A DNA stretch of 64,000 nucleotides, from the NCBI GenBank assembly GCA_008729055.1, contig SDUX01000001.1, positions 62,001 to 126,000 of the forward strand. Direction: 5' to 3'. This document shows positions 43,642-53,687 of this stretch, in pieces. This DNA comes from Pyropia haitanensis (Eukaryota > Rhodophyta > Bangiophyceae > Bangiales > Bangiaceae). The translations under genes and the position numbers were made by a program. A model generated the notes under the pieces. The model did not search any database and had not been told where the DNA came from. It saw only the letters and a list, made by a program, of their open reading frames with translations. Numbering within the stretch: the first letter of the stretch is position 1; each line of letters starts with the position of its first letter.

Positions 43642-46440
43642 CTACACGTCCATTTGATGCACTTCTCTCATGTGGATGTCAAAGCATTGGCGACCAGTCT
43701 TGGGTCCGCAGAAAAATACCTCGCCGACATTGGACTCACGGCAGCGAGAGCACACCGCCGTTGTCCGGTGCGTCTTGCACTCGCGGCACGATCGCTGGGC
43801 GCACTGATGGGCGTCCTGGGGCGTTGCCCCCTTGCGGCGCTTGAGCGTCGGGGTGAGGTGCAGCCCAAGACCGTACCGCAGCGGAGCCGCCCTGCCATCC
43901 GCGGCCGCGTCCGCCGGAGACGCCGGGCTGCTGGCGCCCATGCTGTCGTGGGTGTTGTCGATCAGCTGCTCGGCAAGGTCCTCGTAAAACTGGGCCTGCG
44001 TCAGCGTCGCAGCCGCCCTCTGCGCACCCGCGTACAGCATCCAGGCGTCCACGATGCAGATGCCCAGCAGCGAGAGGTTCACCCGCATGGACCAGTCGTG
44101 TGTGACGTGCTTGTGCTCAAGCTGGAGGTCGTTCTGCCGACAGCGGTTGTGCCGGTCGATCGACGCGCAGCCCATGTAGTACACCTCCGCCAGCTGCGGT
44201 TGCTCCACCGTCACAGCGACCCGCTCGGCGCGGTCACCCACCTGCGGCCACCGGACGCGCTCGCAGAGGGTGCCGGGGAGCGTGGTCGAGGTTGTGGCAA
44301 TGAAGTACCGGCGCTCTCTGTCCACCCACAAGACCGCCATCATGTCCACGAGCCCGTCCGCGCTGGAGTGGGTGTAAGACACGTGCTGGCCACGTGCCTG
44401 CAGCGGGATGCCAGACAGGGTGCCCATGGGGTAGCCGCGCGTGGAGGTCTTGACCACCCCGATAAAGCGCAACCCCATCGACAGGAGAAGCAGCGCAGTT
44501 GCCACACTGGCAAAGTAGGAGTCCGCGCAAACGACCCGCTTGCTGCCAGCCCAAGGGCAGAGGAGCTTCTTCGCCACGGCCGCTCCATGCGGCAGACCCG
44601 CGTCCTCGTCCGCCGCTCCCGCCTGGTGGTGCTCCGCCGTCACCACGACGCTCAGGTTCAGCATAATTCCGCTCCGGGCGCAGGCAGCGTTCTGGATTTC
44701 ACATCCATTCTCGGGTTTGCGGTTAATTGCCACGTACATAGGAAGTCCGTGCGCAATCCAATGTCCGCCTTGACCGTACCACTTCGACATGGATTCGTCG
44801 ACGCAAATTACCTCGCTTGGCGAGACACGGGCAGCGCGGTGCGTGTTGATGGACGCCACAAAGTCGTCAATCCGCTCCCATCGGCCCTTCTCGGAGGTGT
44901 CGCCATCGACCGTCTGCGCGCTGAAGGTGATGCAGGACCACAGCGCATCGAACCTGCTGCGCGGCAGGCCGGTACGCTCGCCGAAGGCAGGCGCAAGCAG
45001 GTACTTGTTGCGTGGTTTGGTAGCCCACAGGTCCGCCCGCGACCCAAACTCGTACCTTGTGCCCAGCACGACCACCCCAATAAACTTGAGGACCTCGCCG
45101 GGGGTGGTGGGCTGCATGCCCCGCGCCCGCAGCTTGACGGAGGTCAGGCGCACCATGCGGACCAGCTGGTCGGCGGGGAACATCGCCAAAAAGTAGTCGT
45201 AGGGCCTGCGTGACGCCCCCGGCCCGACCATGTCGCCCTCCTCGTGGATGACGTCCCCGGTGATCGTCCGCACCGACCAGGCCTGCCGCGGCACAGGGCC
45301 ACCGACGGGCTCCGTCACAGCCCGCGCCGTCCATGCGTAGCCGTGCGCAGAGGCAGTGGCTGGGGCAGCAGCGCTGGCAGTCCCGTCGGGGACGCCACCC
45401 GCGCCAGGCGGCAGCGCCTGAGCGCCGCCCGCGGCTGGGGGTAGGTTGGGGGGCACGGGGGCGGTGAGGGGCTGGGGAGCGGGGGGCTGCGTGGCGACTG
45501 GGGGCAGGAGGAGGCCCGCGCCGTCCACCGCAGAGGGCGCCTCAGCAGGCCCAGCTTGACCCGCTGCGGGGACGAGGGGAGGGCTTGGGTCGGGTAGCAC
45601 CGCGGCCGACCCAAGAGCCAGTGGTTGGGACCCCTGCGTGACAGGTGACCCCTCGGGCAGGCGCGACGAGGGGCTGGGGGCGGGGGGGGGTCCAGCTCGA
45701 ACGCTCCTCAGCGCCAGGGTTTTTTCAACCTGGCGGCCGAGCCACGCCCACTGCACCCGAAGGTCCTTCTTGTTCCTGCCGCCCTTGTCCTTGCCGTAGA
45801 GCACCTCCAGCACGATGCCGCTCACGCACGTCGTCTTGGCTTGACAGCCGAAGAAGCGGGCGCACTCCGAAAAGTTGGACACGTTGATGGCGTCCGTGTG
45901 CACCTGGGCGCCGACCTTCAGCCGCACGTCAGGGCCCTTGGCCTTCTTGGTCTTGGGGGGGGCGGAAGAGGGAAGAGCAAAAGGCGGGGGGGGGGGGCGG
46001 GCGGGGGCGGAGGAGGGGGAGGGGTAGCCGATGGCGGCGGGGGAGGGGTGGGCGGTGGAGGAGGTGGCGGGGTAGCCGGCGGCGGCAGCGCCGGGGGCGC
46101 TGCTTGAGGAGTTGCCGGGGGCATTGGCGGGGTCCGAGGAGAGGGGGTGGACGGGGGGGAGGGAAGGGGGGGGGTGGCGGGCTTGGCTGCAGCCCGTCCA
46201 TTGTTCTTTTTCCGCCGTCTCATGGTGCAGTGGGCTGGCGGATGGGGGGGGAACTGCCGACGGGGGAGTGGGCGGCAGGCAGGAGCAGCAGGTCACCTTT
46301 TTATGCTCCTTTGTGCCCAGCGCGGGCGACTCGGAGGCCGCATGCCGAGGTCCCAGACGGGCCTCGTCGGCCGCTTTGGCGCCAAGAAAAGGCGAGGAAA
46401 AGCCCGCCTTCTGTGGTGTTCTCCTTTGAATGGGATGCAC
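43642..46440 (-). CDS. PiggyBac-like transposase (DDE_Tnp_1_7) with C-terminal cysteine-rich domain
   Basis: An uninterrupted frame encodes 932 residues, longer than the roughly 600 of insect piggyBac because of a Pro/Ala-rich N-terminal extension of about 350 residues. That part also has DAINVSNFSECARFFGCQ and LRVQWAWLGRQVEKTL. The catalytic region has SEVICVDESMSKWYG (Asp548), RVVCADSYFASVATALLL (Asp640) and MGCASIDRHNRCRQNDL (Asp762), in the order and approximate spacing of the piggyBac DDD triad. Other family signatures are PYDYFLAMFP, KFIGVVVLGTRYEF, LRFIGVVKTSTRGYPMG and DWSMRVNLSLLGICIVDAW. The last 60 residues are a Cys/His-rich finger (CAQRSCRECKTHRTTAVCSR, then FFCGPKTGRQCFDIHMREVH), as in piggyBac enzymes. 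All catalytic residues are present and there is no internal stop, so the copy may be active (inference). Confidence 0.93.
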   Translation of the reverse strand: MHPIQRRTPQKAGFSSPFLGAKAADEARLGPRHAASESPALGTKEHKKVTCCSCLPPTPPSAVPPPSASPLHHETAEKEQWTGCSQARHPPPSLPPVHPLSSDPANAPGNSSSSAPGAAAAGYPATSSTAHPSPAAIGYPSPSSAPARPPPPPFALPSSAPPKTKKAKGPDVRLKVGAQVHTDAINVSNFSECARFFGCQAKTTCVSGIVLEVLYGKDKGGRNKKDLRVQWAWLGRQVEKTLALRSVRAGPPPAPSPSSRLPEGSPVTQGSQPLALGSAAVLPDPSPPLVPAAGQAGPAEAPSAVDGAGLLLPPVATQPPAPQPLTAPVPPNLPPAAGGAQALPPGAGGVPDGTASAAAPATASAHGYAWTARAVTEPVGGPVPRQAWSVRTITGDVIHEEGDMVGPGASRRPYDYFLAMFPADQLVRMVRLTSVKLRARGMQPTTPGEVLKFIGVVVLGTRYEFGSRADLWATKPRNKYLLAPAFGERTGLPRSRFDALWSCITFSAQTVDGDTSEKGRWERIDDFVASINTHRAARVSPSEVICVDESMSKWYGQGGHWIAHGLPMYVAINRKPENGCEIQNAACARSGIMLNLSVVVTAEHHQAGAADEDAGLPHGAAVAKKLLCPWAGSKRVVCADSYFASVATALLLLSMGLRFIGVVKTSTRGYPMGTLSGIPLQARGQHVSYTHSSADGLVDMMAVLWVDRERRYFIATTSTTLPGTLCERVRWPQVGDRAERVAVTVEQPQLAEVYYMGCASIDRHNRCRQNDLQLEHKHVTHDWSMRVNLSLLGICIVDAWMLYAGAQRAAATLTQAQFYEDLAEQLIDNTHDSMGASSPASPADAAADGRAAPLRYGLGLHLTPTLKRRKGATPQDAHQCAQRSCRECKTHRTTAVCSRCRESNVGEVFFCGPKTGRQCFDIHMREVHQMDV

Positions 46441-46540
46441 TCAAGCTCTCCCAAGGGTAAACAGCCGTCGCTGAGTCCATTTCTTGTGTCAGAATGAGCA
46501 GGGGACAAAGAGAAGTAAGAGAAAACAGGCCCTGGAAAAG

Positions 46541-46591
46541 GGGATCATTTGATCCTAAAAGGCTCAAATGATCCGGTCGGTAGAATAGACA
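46541..46591 (-). repeat. Right terminal inverted repeat plus subterminal repeats
   Basis: The terminal repeat CGGTAGAATAGACA (46578-46591) is preceded by GGATCATTTGATCC at about 46541 and a variant GGCTCAAATGATCC at 46561-46574, mirroring the left end. Confidence 0.85.
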
Positions 46592-46595
46592 CTAG

Positions 46596-49500
46596 TACTG
46601 GCTCGAGCGCAGGCCCGCCAGCCGTTGCAGCAGCTAAGAATACTTCGATAATAGCCTCCTCCTCGTCATCGTCGCTCAACAGGTGCGTAAATTGGTCGTC
46701 CATTGGAAAAAAAACGGGGGGGGGGCGGGGGGAGGGAAAGTCGGAGGGTGAGACGGGTCACGCAGTGACAGGCAGGCAGGGATGTCGGCAGCGATGCACG
46801 AGCGAGTGCGTTGTCTCGCCACTCTTCAAACCCTTCAGACTTGATAAATTAAATAGTACTTCACATCAAGTGGCTCTCAATTCGACATGCAAGTCTGCTG
46901 AAAAACCCAGGATGGCTCCGGACCGATAGACATGCTCGGAGCTATCGCTATACAAAGTAGCTGAATAGGTATGGACTTTTGCTTCACAGATACACATGCT
47001 CTTACTGGCTAGTAGCCCTCCCCCTCTTCGGGACTGAATCAGCCGTTTTCATCCGCAGAAATGATGTTATGCGTACCGCTCGCCCTCAGGGCGAAAAAAA
47101 CGCGCCCAGATTGACTGCAACGACGATCAAGATGACCGTGAAAAGTCGGCGGCCTAGAATGAAAAGAAAAACCTGGCCGCAAAATTCCGAGATAGTTACG
47201 CGCTATTTTCTTTCTCCATCCGCTTCTGTTCCTCACGACTTGAGCATTCAGAAAGCAGACATTGCAACAAAAATGCCAAATCAAATGATCTTTTACGCGA
47301 CACGTTTGCACGCTTTGATGCAGTTCTCCCATTTTTGCCTCATCGCGACGTCAGCAAGATCGAACAGTAGGTGACCAGTGAGATGCTGAAGATGATGAGT
47401 CATTGACCGATGGCTGACCCGCGTGAGCAGTCATTGTTGCGCAGACGGTGGGACTTGAGATTTTGTTGACATACCTGAGCTCATCAAAGAGAGAACCGGC
47501 GCCAGATCGAGCAAGGGCAGCCGCTCTAAGTAAAAACGCATGAGATCCAAGAAGAACGAAAAGGAATAAACAAGAAGAAAACAGCACTCTGATCAATCAG
47601 AGATCCGAAGTTAAGACCCTCTGTCGAAGTAGCCAATCACAAGCTTTTGACGATCTATGCAACGCAAGCCTCTATTGGTTGTTCCTCATCTCCCAGCACG
47701 CAATTGGCCGATGCTGATGCGCTGACGCTGCTGTTGTTGTCGCCATGAGGCAACGTTGGACAAACTGCAATCTGTCCAATTCGCTCATACGCCGCGACCG
47801 CAGCGCCTTGGCTCAGAGAGTCTCCACCAATGGAGTCACAGCCAAGGCGAACCGGAACGCGTGGCGCTACGTGCGAGCGTTTGACTGGCCACTCCAACCG
47901 AAAAGCCAACGCCGCGCGCGTCACGTCTCAAACGGAACACCTAGTAGGGCGCCTGGAAAGAGTACATGATTCAACCTCGTACTAGCGTCGTTTGGGACTG
48001 TCTGAAAGCCACGGGTCACGCTTCCTATTGGCGCAGGTTTGCTCCTCGTTTGGCCAACAGCCAAAACACCTGCGAAACAGGCACGTTTGGCTCGGGGGTT
48101 GGCCTCGCTGCCGTTGAGAGCCAAAAACTCGATCGCTCTCGAGGCTCATTAGGGTGCAGCCAGCAAAGTCAGGACCAACTCATATTTGTACACGTGGCAG
48201 CCAATACCAGCGAATCTGGCCCGAATTCGCAGAATGGGATTTGTCGGTGTCCTACAGCAACAGCGGCGACCCCAACGGCGACCATACATCATGAATCTGA
48301 TTCGTCCAGTTGTGGTAAGTACACAACATATTCGTTTCGCAGGAAGGGGCTCGTCCGGACTGGCACCCATTTTGTTTCAGAATGGGGACGCGGCTGGACC
48401 AACCCTATTCATCGGGACTGAACACCAGCTAAAATGTGTTTAATCTAGCCAATGAGAGGTCAGCAACGTGGCAGGAAACGATTGTCACATGAATGAATGC
48501 GATTGGGGATCGTGTCTCCCAGCAATGCACACCTCATCCCATCCCACGTGATCGGCAGATACGGGTCCGTTCTATCAAGTCCCGCTAGATCGAGGCTCCC
48601 CCCATTGGGGGCTCCCCAACCGGAATGGTCCTCCAAGGTGCCCCCACGTGCGCTCTTAAAATATTCGTTTAAGAAATGGTCCTGACGTTGCTGGCTGCAC
48701 CCTCAACGTGGTCTCCAGACCGATTCGAAATTATGAAACGGCCTTAGTTTTGAACCGTCACACGGCCCACACGTCAGAGCCGAAGCCAAGCAAGTACTCC
48801 GGCTGCCACGTAGTTGGCTTGCGGCTGTTGGCTGCCTTGGTGGAAATGCTCTGGCGTGTGCGTCGTTTGGCGGGGTTTTGTCAAAGCGTGCAGCACACTT
48901 TTCCGGAGCGTATGTGCTCCTGAACGGGAAATGCGGCCTCGCTTGGGCACAAACTACCACAACAGTGCAGATGCGAGATCCCATGTCTCAATCAGGCAGT
49001 GCAGGACGTTGCCGTGCAGAGGAGGCTTCATGCTTGGTCGTTCCAGTGCTTTGCAACAATTCTTGCCGCGATACCCAGCTGTAGAAATCAGACGACGTAC
49101 AGGGTCTTCTTGCCGTACAACCTCCGGTCATTCCTGAGCCACGAAACTATATTTGGCGAACTTGGCTTACAAGGTTTGTCCGAGCCCAAGTGGCTTGGTA
49201 AATCGCATCTTCAGATGACTTTTATCAAGCGTGAAACAAGTTCGGCACGTGGTCACGAAGCGATGAGTAACAGCGAAGACGCACTGATTTGTTCCCTGAA
49301 ACAGGTGTGCTGTGCCCAGCTCGGAAGGACAGTCTCGCGCCACCGCGCGGTATTCGACTGCTCCCGAGCTCAAGTGTCTCCTCGTGATGTCACGGGCATC
49401 GCCTCGCTGTGCCTGCCCCCTTTCCGGTGCGGGCTCTAGCACCGGGCGCAGACAGAATGGCGCGTGCGCTGTCACACGCTCAGCTGTCGGCCAGGGACTG

Positions 49501-50571
49501 CTGTCGCAGTGCCCGCCGGGCCATGAGGTGGGTGAGATGTCCAACCCGTCCGTACCTCTCGATAGGCATCCATCGACAGAAGACTCCGATGCGTCTTTCC
49601 TGCTCATGTGGGGGCCACATGCGTCCACGTCTCGTCTCGTGCAAGCCGCTGCTGGTCTTGTGTCGCCGCGCTGGCACGTTTTCTAGCGGGCACAAATCCC
49701 CCCAATTGCGTGCGACCTCGTGATCAGAAGTCGTGTCAACACCATCTCGGAGGTGTCAAAGCGCGCCACGTTTGGTTCAGCCAATGAGAGTCCAGAACAG
49801 TGGCGATTGAACAGGCGAGTAGGGTGCGTTCCAGAACTGTACTATTAACCGCCTCTCCTCTCACTTCTGGCGCCACTCTTACGAGCAGAAGGACTTGCGC
49901 GGTTGGCTTCCCTGCTGCCGTCAAATCTGGTCGTGTGGTCGTGCTGCTCCTCGTTGCTGCCGCTGCTCCTCATTGGCTAAGGAGCATACAGCACCCCATC
50001 GCGTGGTGGGGCTGGCAACGAGCGATCCAATCGACACAAAGATGTGCCCCGCGCGTAATCCGCCACTTTTCAAGAATTGTTCGACAGAATCCTGGCGGAT
50101 TAGCGCCGTGATCGTGAAGTGCAAGGAGATCTCTCACGCGAGACTCAACGAGAGTTCTTCCTGCAGGGGAAAGTTTGGGGATTAGGGGCATGTTACGGGA
50201 AACTGGAGAGATTGCCGGGAAACACAGCCGCTCTTGGACCAATCAGCGCCCTGCTCGAAGTGGGCTCTCCACTGTAGCCAATCACTTGCTCTTGGGATGA
50301 GAAGCACCACGCGATCACTGTGGCGTTCTCGCACCCCATTGGTCTAGAAGCCGTCACATGGCTACTGTTGCGCTCTTGTTTACATGCACAACCGCCAAAA
50401 TTGGGGTACCCGCAATAGTCGACTTCCATTCAGAGGCAAACCCTCTGCACTCGCGAGCTGGCGGCACCGCGCCCTCCCTCCGCTCTGGTGGAGGGCAGCT
50501 CCCCGCGTGCCAAGCACTCATCGACGGGGACGCCTCCGTCGCCGCCCCCGTCCCCCCCCCTCTCGGCTTCC
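46596..50571. other. Lower-GC repeat-rich spacer right of the element
   Basis: No confident gene was found. Immediately right of the element, the minus strand from about 46702 reads MDDQFTHLLSDDDEEEAIIE, an acidic start like those of some plant and animal transposases or host factors; it is broken by the insertion. CCAAT/ATTGG pentamers recur through 47.6-50.35 kb. The final 200 bases are the leader of the DUF3598 gene. Confidence 0.4.
47633..50341. promoter_or_regulatory. Dispersed CCAAT/ATTGG motifs
   Basis: About fifteen CCAAT pentamers on either strand occur here, including 47633, 47674, 47703, 47776, 47827, 48027, 48201, 48449, 49781, 49972, 50239, 50279 and 50337. Many share the context (A/G)GCCAATCA or GCCAATGAGAG. 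Density is greatest at the two ends. The right-hand group lies within 800 bases of the DUF3598 start. Confidence 0.35.
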
Positions 50572-51400
50572 ATGTCGCTGCGCAGAAGCCGCGGACGACG
50601 ATGGGATCCCTATGACGATGACGATGACGACGATGGCTGGGGTGGCAGCCGCCGCCATTACGACGACGATGACGACAGCGAGCCGCCCGGCGACGGCTGG
50701 CCCCCCCCCCCGGCCGGCGCCGCCGCTGCCGACGGCGACCGCACCCCCCCCGACGTGGCGCGCCAGCTGGCGGCTGACCCCGGTCTGGCCGAGGAGGACG
50801 CCCTCGCCTGGGCGGGCCACCTGCGCAACGTGGGCACCTGGGCCGCCCGGCGGCTGCTGCTGTCGCCCCGCGGGGACGTCCTCGCCGCCGCCCGCACGCG
50901 CGTGACGACGGCGGTGGACCACGGCCGCGGCGGCGACGACGACCTCGCCGCCATCACGTGGACAACCACCATCCTCGACGGGGGCGGGGCGGCGGAGGAG
51001 GAAGCGGAGGCGGGTAGGCCCCGTCGCGGTGCAGGCCGCGTGGCGGGCGGGCGCTGGCGCGGCGGCGCGGCGCCCCCCGCGGCGCGTCCCCCCCCCCCCC
51101 GCGGCGGCGGTCGCGGCGGCTGGTAACGCGCGCGACGCGCGGCGCGCTTCGCGGCCGCGCCGCCCTCTGCGCCGACGGCTCGTTTGCCGACGCGCCGCCC
51201 GCGGTGGGCGGCGAGCGCCACGTGGTCACGCTCGGCATTGTCGACGCGGAGCTCCGCGCGGTGGTGGCGGTCGCGTACGAGTGGGACGGCGTCCTCGCGG
51301 GGGTGACCGTGTCGCGGGAGCGGCGGGGGTCGTCCCTCCGCTCGGGCGGCGCGTGGGACGACGATGAGGACGATGACGACGCCGACGCGGTGGCGGCAGA

Positions 51401-51432
<32 letters not shown>

Positions 51433-52020
51433 GGGGGGGGGGCGGGGGGGCGGGGGATGGGGGGCGGGCCTCGTTTGCAACGCGGTGGCGGAGTTGGCCG
51501 AGCTGGAGGGCACGTGGCGGGGGTCAGGCGTGCTGCTCCGCGCGCGGGCGGCGCACCGGCAGGCGGTCGAGTCGGTCAGCCGGTTCACGCGGCGCCCGTT
51601 TGGGGGGGTGGAGGTGGCGGGGCGCGTGACCGTCAGCGGTGCCGACGGGGATGGCCGCGGCGGCCGTGACGGCGTTGGCGGCGGCTGGGTCGGCGGCGGC
51701 CGCCGCCGCGCCGACGCCCCCCCCGGCCGCGGCGGTCGCCCGACTGGTGGGAGGCGGAGGAGGAGGAGCGGTCGCTGGTGCCCGCGGCCGCCCGCCTCGA
51801 CGGGCGGATGCTCTTTTTTGGCCCCGAGCGGCTGGTCACGCTCCTCGCGGGCGGCGGCGTGAGCGTCACCGCGCCGGTCGTCATTGGCGACGGCCGGCCG
51901 TTTGTGGTGGAGGCGGCGTACCTGGTGTCCCCCGACCTCCGCAAGCGCGTGCTCCGCGCGTACGCAGCGGACGGGGAGTGGGCACACTCGACGTTTCTGA
52001 ATGAGCGGCTAATGTCTTGA
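50572..52020 (+). CDS. DUF3598 (lipocalin-like, cyanobacterial/plastid) protein with frame changes at homopolymers
   Basis: DUF3598 proteins occur in cyanobacteria and plastid-bearing eukaryotes; their role is unknown. The start MSLRRSRGRRWDPYDDD (50572) leads to an acidic N-terminus. The family signature follows: ALAWAGHLRNVGTWAARRLL and SPRGDVLAAA. A second part in another frame (about 51115-51430) has LCADGSFADAPPAVGGERHV and RAVVAVAYEWDGVLAGVTVS. A third (about 51450-51610) has ELAELEGTWRGSGVLL. A fourth, to the stop at 52020, has RMLFFGPERLVTLLAGGGVS, PFVVEAAYLVSPDLRKRVLR and DGEWAHSTFLNERLM. The parts are in correct order with no gap in the domain. The three switches fall at C or G runs near 51090, 51430-51455 and 51714-51723. 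This is either miscounted homopolymers or a recently broken gene. Confidence 0.75.
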
Positions 52021-52340
52021 CCGGGGGGGCGGGAGCGGGGGGGGGGGGGTGGCTGGGGGCGCTGTCGTCTTTGGGTCTGCAGGCCACAGTCACGTGTGTT
52101 TTTGTTGTGCGTGCATGTGCATGGTCTCACTGCGGCAGCGGTCGACAGCATGCACCGCCAGGGGAATAAAAAAAAGACAGGAACACACTCACTTTGTTAC
52201 GTTAGCCATGCATGTATGTACACTATGCACTGTGCAACTGGCACCTTGCACCTTGGACGCCCGTCGGGTTCGCGCAGCGTGTGCAGGTGGACCGGTGGCC
52301 GCTCAGAAGCCGACGGCGCCGTCCGCTTGCCGCCCTCAGC
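52021..52340. other. Convergent 3' spacer
   Basis: These 320 bases lie between the DUF3598 gene and the RS-repeat gene, which ends toward it. An A-rich stretch with AATAAAAAAAAG at about 52165-52176 could serve as a polyadenylation signal for the plus-strand gene. Nothing else was seen. Confidence 0.5.
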
Positions 52341-53687
52341 CTAGCCAGAGAGGGTGGTCCGCCGCCGCCCAAACGGTTCCAGCACGTCCCCCCCGGGCAG
52401 CCGTCGCAGCGCGGTCAGCACCGCCCGCGACGCGGCCCGCCGGCAGTCCCCCCCGTCGGCCGCCGCGACGACAATGGTGGACAGCAGCCCCGGCACCCGC
52501 CCGAGGCTCTCCACCAGCACCTCGTCGGCGGTGGCAGCGTCGGCAGAGTGTACCGAGACGGGGTCCCCGGCCGCGCGAGCCCTCCCCGCCGCCCTCCCCG
52601 CCGGCAGCTGCTGCGGCACCGCCGCTGCAAGTGTCGCTGCCACCACCCGCGGCGTCGCCGCTGCTGCCGCCAATGACCCCGCCGTCACCGGCGGGAGGAG
52701 CCGCAGGCTAATGGGCAGCCGCCCCCGCCGCTGCCACTGCCGCGCCGACGCCACGCTGGGCGGCGCCGGTGGCGGCGCGCCCGCCGACGCCCCCTCCCCA
52801 CTGCCAGTGGCCACGACCACCACCTGCTCGCGGCAGACGAGGAGATAAAAGAGGGCCTCGGTGGCGGCCACGGCCACCCGCCCGTCGGCGGCAGCTACGA
52901 GGACGGAGAGGGCGGCGAGCAGCGCGGCGAGCGCGGTGGTGGAGAGGCGGCTGCCGCCGGCGTCGTCGCTGCCGTCACTGGCCGGCGTGCCCGTCGCCGC
53001 GGCCGCGTCGCGGAGGGCGGTGGTGAAGGCTTCGAGGGCCCCGACGGCACCGTTGGTGGCGGCGGCAGCGGAGTGGTGCCCCCCACCGGCTCCACCACCA
53101 CCGTCGGGTGGCGCCGTCCGTGCTGCTGCGGCGGTGGCTGTCACCGCCGCCGCGGCGGTCGCCACGTCCGGCCGCCCCCCTCCACCGTCGGCGTCCAAGC
53201 ACAGCGCCGGTGGTGGGGAGCGCACGCCCGGCGTCGCGGCGTGGGGTGGTGGGGATGATGGCGGCGAGCGGGTGCTGGCAGACGTGACGGGGGAGCCAAC
53301 GTCGGCGGCAGCCCAGGGGACCGTGCCGCCACGGTCGTGGACGCGCGGGGAGGAACCGCTGGAGCTGCTGCTGCTGCTACGCCTACGCCTGCCGCCGCTG
53401 CGGCTGCGGCTGCGGCTGCGGCTGCGGCTGCGGCTGCGGCTGCGGCTGCGGCTGCGGCTGTCGTCTCCATCGGCGGGGTCACCCATCGAGGCGCGCCGCC
53501 GGTGCGCCACGCCGGGCCCGACAGGGACCGCCACACCAGCAGGGGCGGTGGCGGTCGCGGCGGGCAACACCAGCGGGGGCGCGGCGGGCACGCCCGCCGA
53601 CGGGTGCCCCCCCGGCCACCGCCCAAGGCGGCGAACCGAGGCGCCGGGGGCGGGCACCAGCGCCAGCACGCTGCCGGCAGAGGTCAT
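52341..53687 (-). CDS. Hypothetical RS-repeat protein with helical C-terminal half
   Basis: From the ATG at 53687 (MTSAGSVLALVPAPG) a 448-residue frame is open. After about 70 residues comes a run of ten or so Ser-Arg dipeptides, then GGRRRRSSSSSSSGSSPR, as in SR-type splicing-associated proteins. A Pro/Ala-rich middle follows. The last 250 residues look like a helical, possibly ARM-type fold: LSTTALAALLAALSVLVAAA, VAVAATEALFYLLVCREQVV, DEVLVESLGRVPGLLSTIVV and ASRAVLTALRRLPGGDVLEP. The Ser-Arg stretch is coded by a perfect hexanucleotide array, so its length may be unstable. No family is recognised. The frame is open upstream to 54329 but that part is low-complexity. The opposite strand is also open, as is common at this GC content; the helical pattern favours the minus strand. 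Confidence 0.5.
   Translation of the reverse strand: MTSAGSVLALVPAPGASVRRLGRWPGGHPSAGVPAAPPLVLPAATATAPAGVAVPVGPGVAHRRRASMGDPADGDDSRSRSRSRSRSRSRSRSRSRSGGRRRRSSSSSSSGSSPRVHDRGGTVPWAAADVGSPVTSASTRSPPSSPPPHAATPGVRSPPPALCLDADGGGGRPDVATAAAAVTATAAAARTAPPDGGGGAGGGHHSAAAATNGAVGALEAFTTALRDAAAATGTPASDGSDDAGGSRLSTTALAALLAALSVLVAAADGRVAVAATEALFYLLVCREQVVVVATGSGEGASAGAPPPAPPSVASARQWQRRGRLPISLRLLPPVTAGSLAAAAATPRVVAATLAAAVPQQLPAGRAAGRARAAGDPVSVHSADAATADEVLVESLGRVPGLLSTIVVAAADGGDCRRAASRAVLTALRRLPGGDVLEPFGRRRTTLSG
53396..53460. repeat. CTGCGG hexanucleotide microsatellite
   Basis: About eleven near-perfect tandem copies of CTGCGG on the plus strand encode alternating Ser-Arg on the minus strand. Confidence 0.9.

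Larger units (their letters stand above)
42410..46595 (-). mobile_element. PiggyBac-like DNA transposon, apparently complete
   Basis: A 4.2-kb element is bounded by exact inverse ends: TGTCTATTCTACCG at 42414-42427 and CGGTAGAATAGACA at 46578-46591. Each end is flanked by CTAG (42410-42413 and 46592-46595), which may be the target-site duplication; known piggyBac elements use TTAA. Just inside each end lie two copies of a near-palindrome GGATCAAATGATCC (42435-42448 and 42457-42470 on the left; about 46541-46554 plus a variant at 46561-46574 on the right), likely transposase-binding sites. The single intact transposase frame reads right to left. The element sits in lower-GC DNA. Confidence 0.85.
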
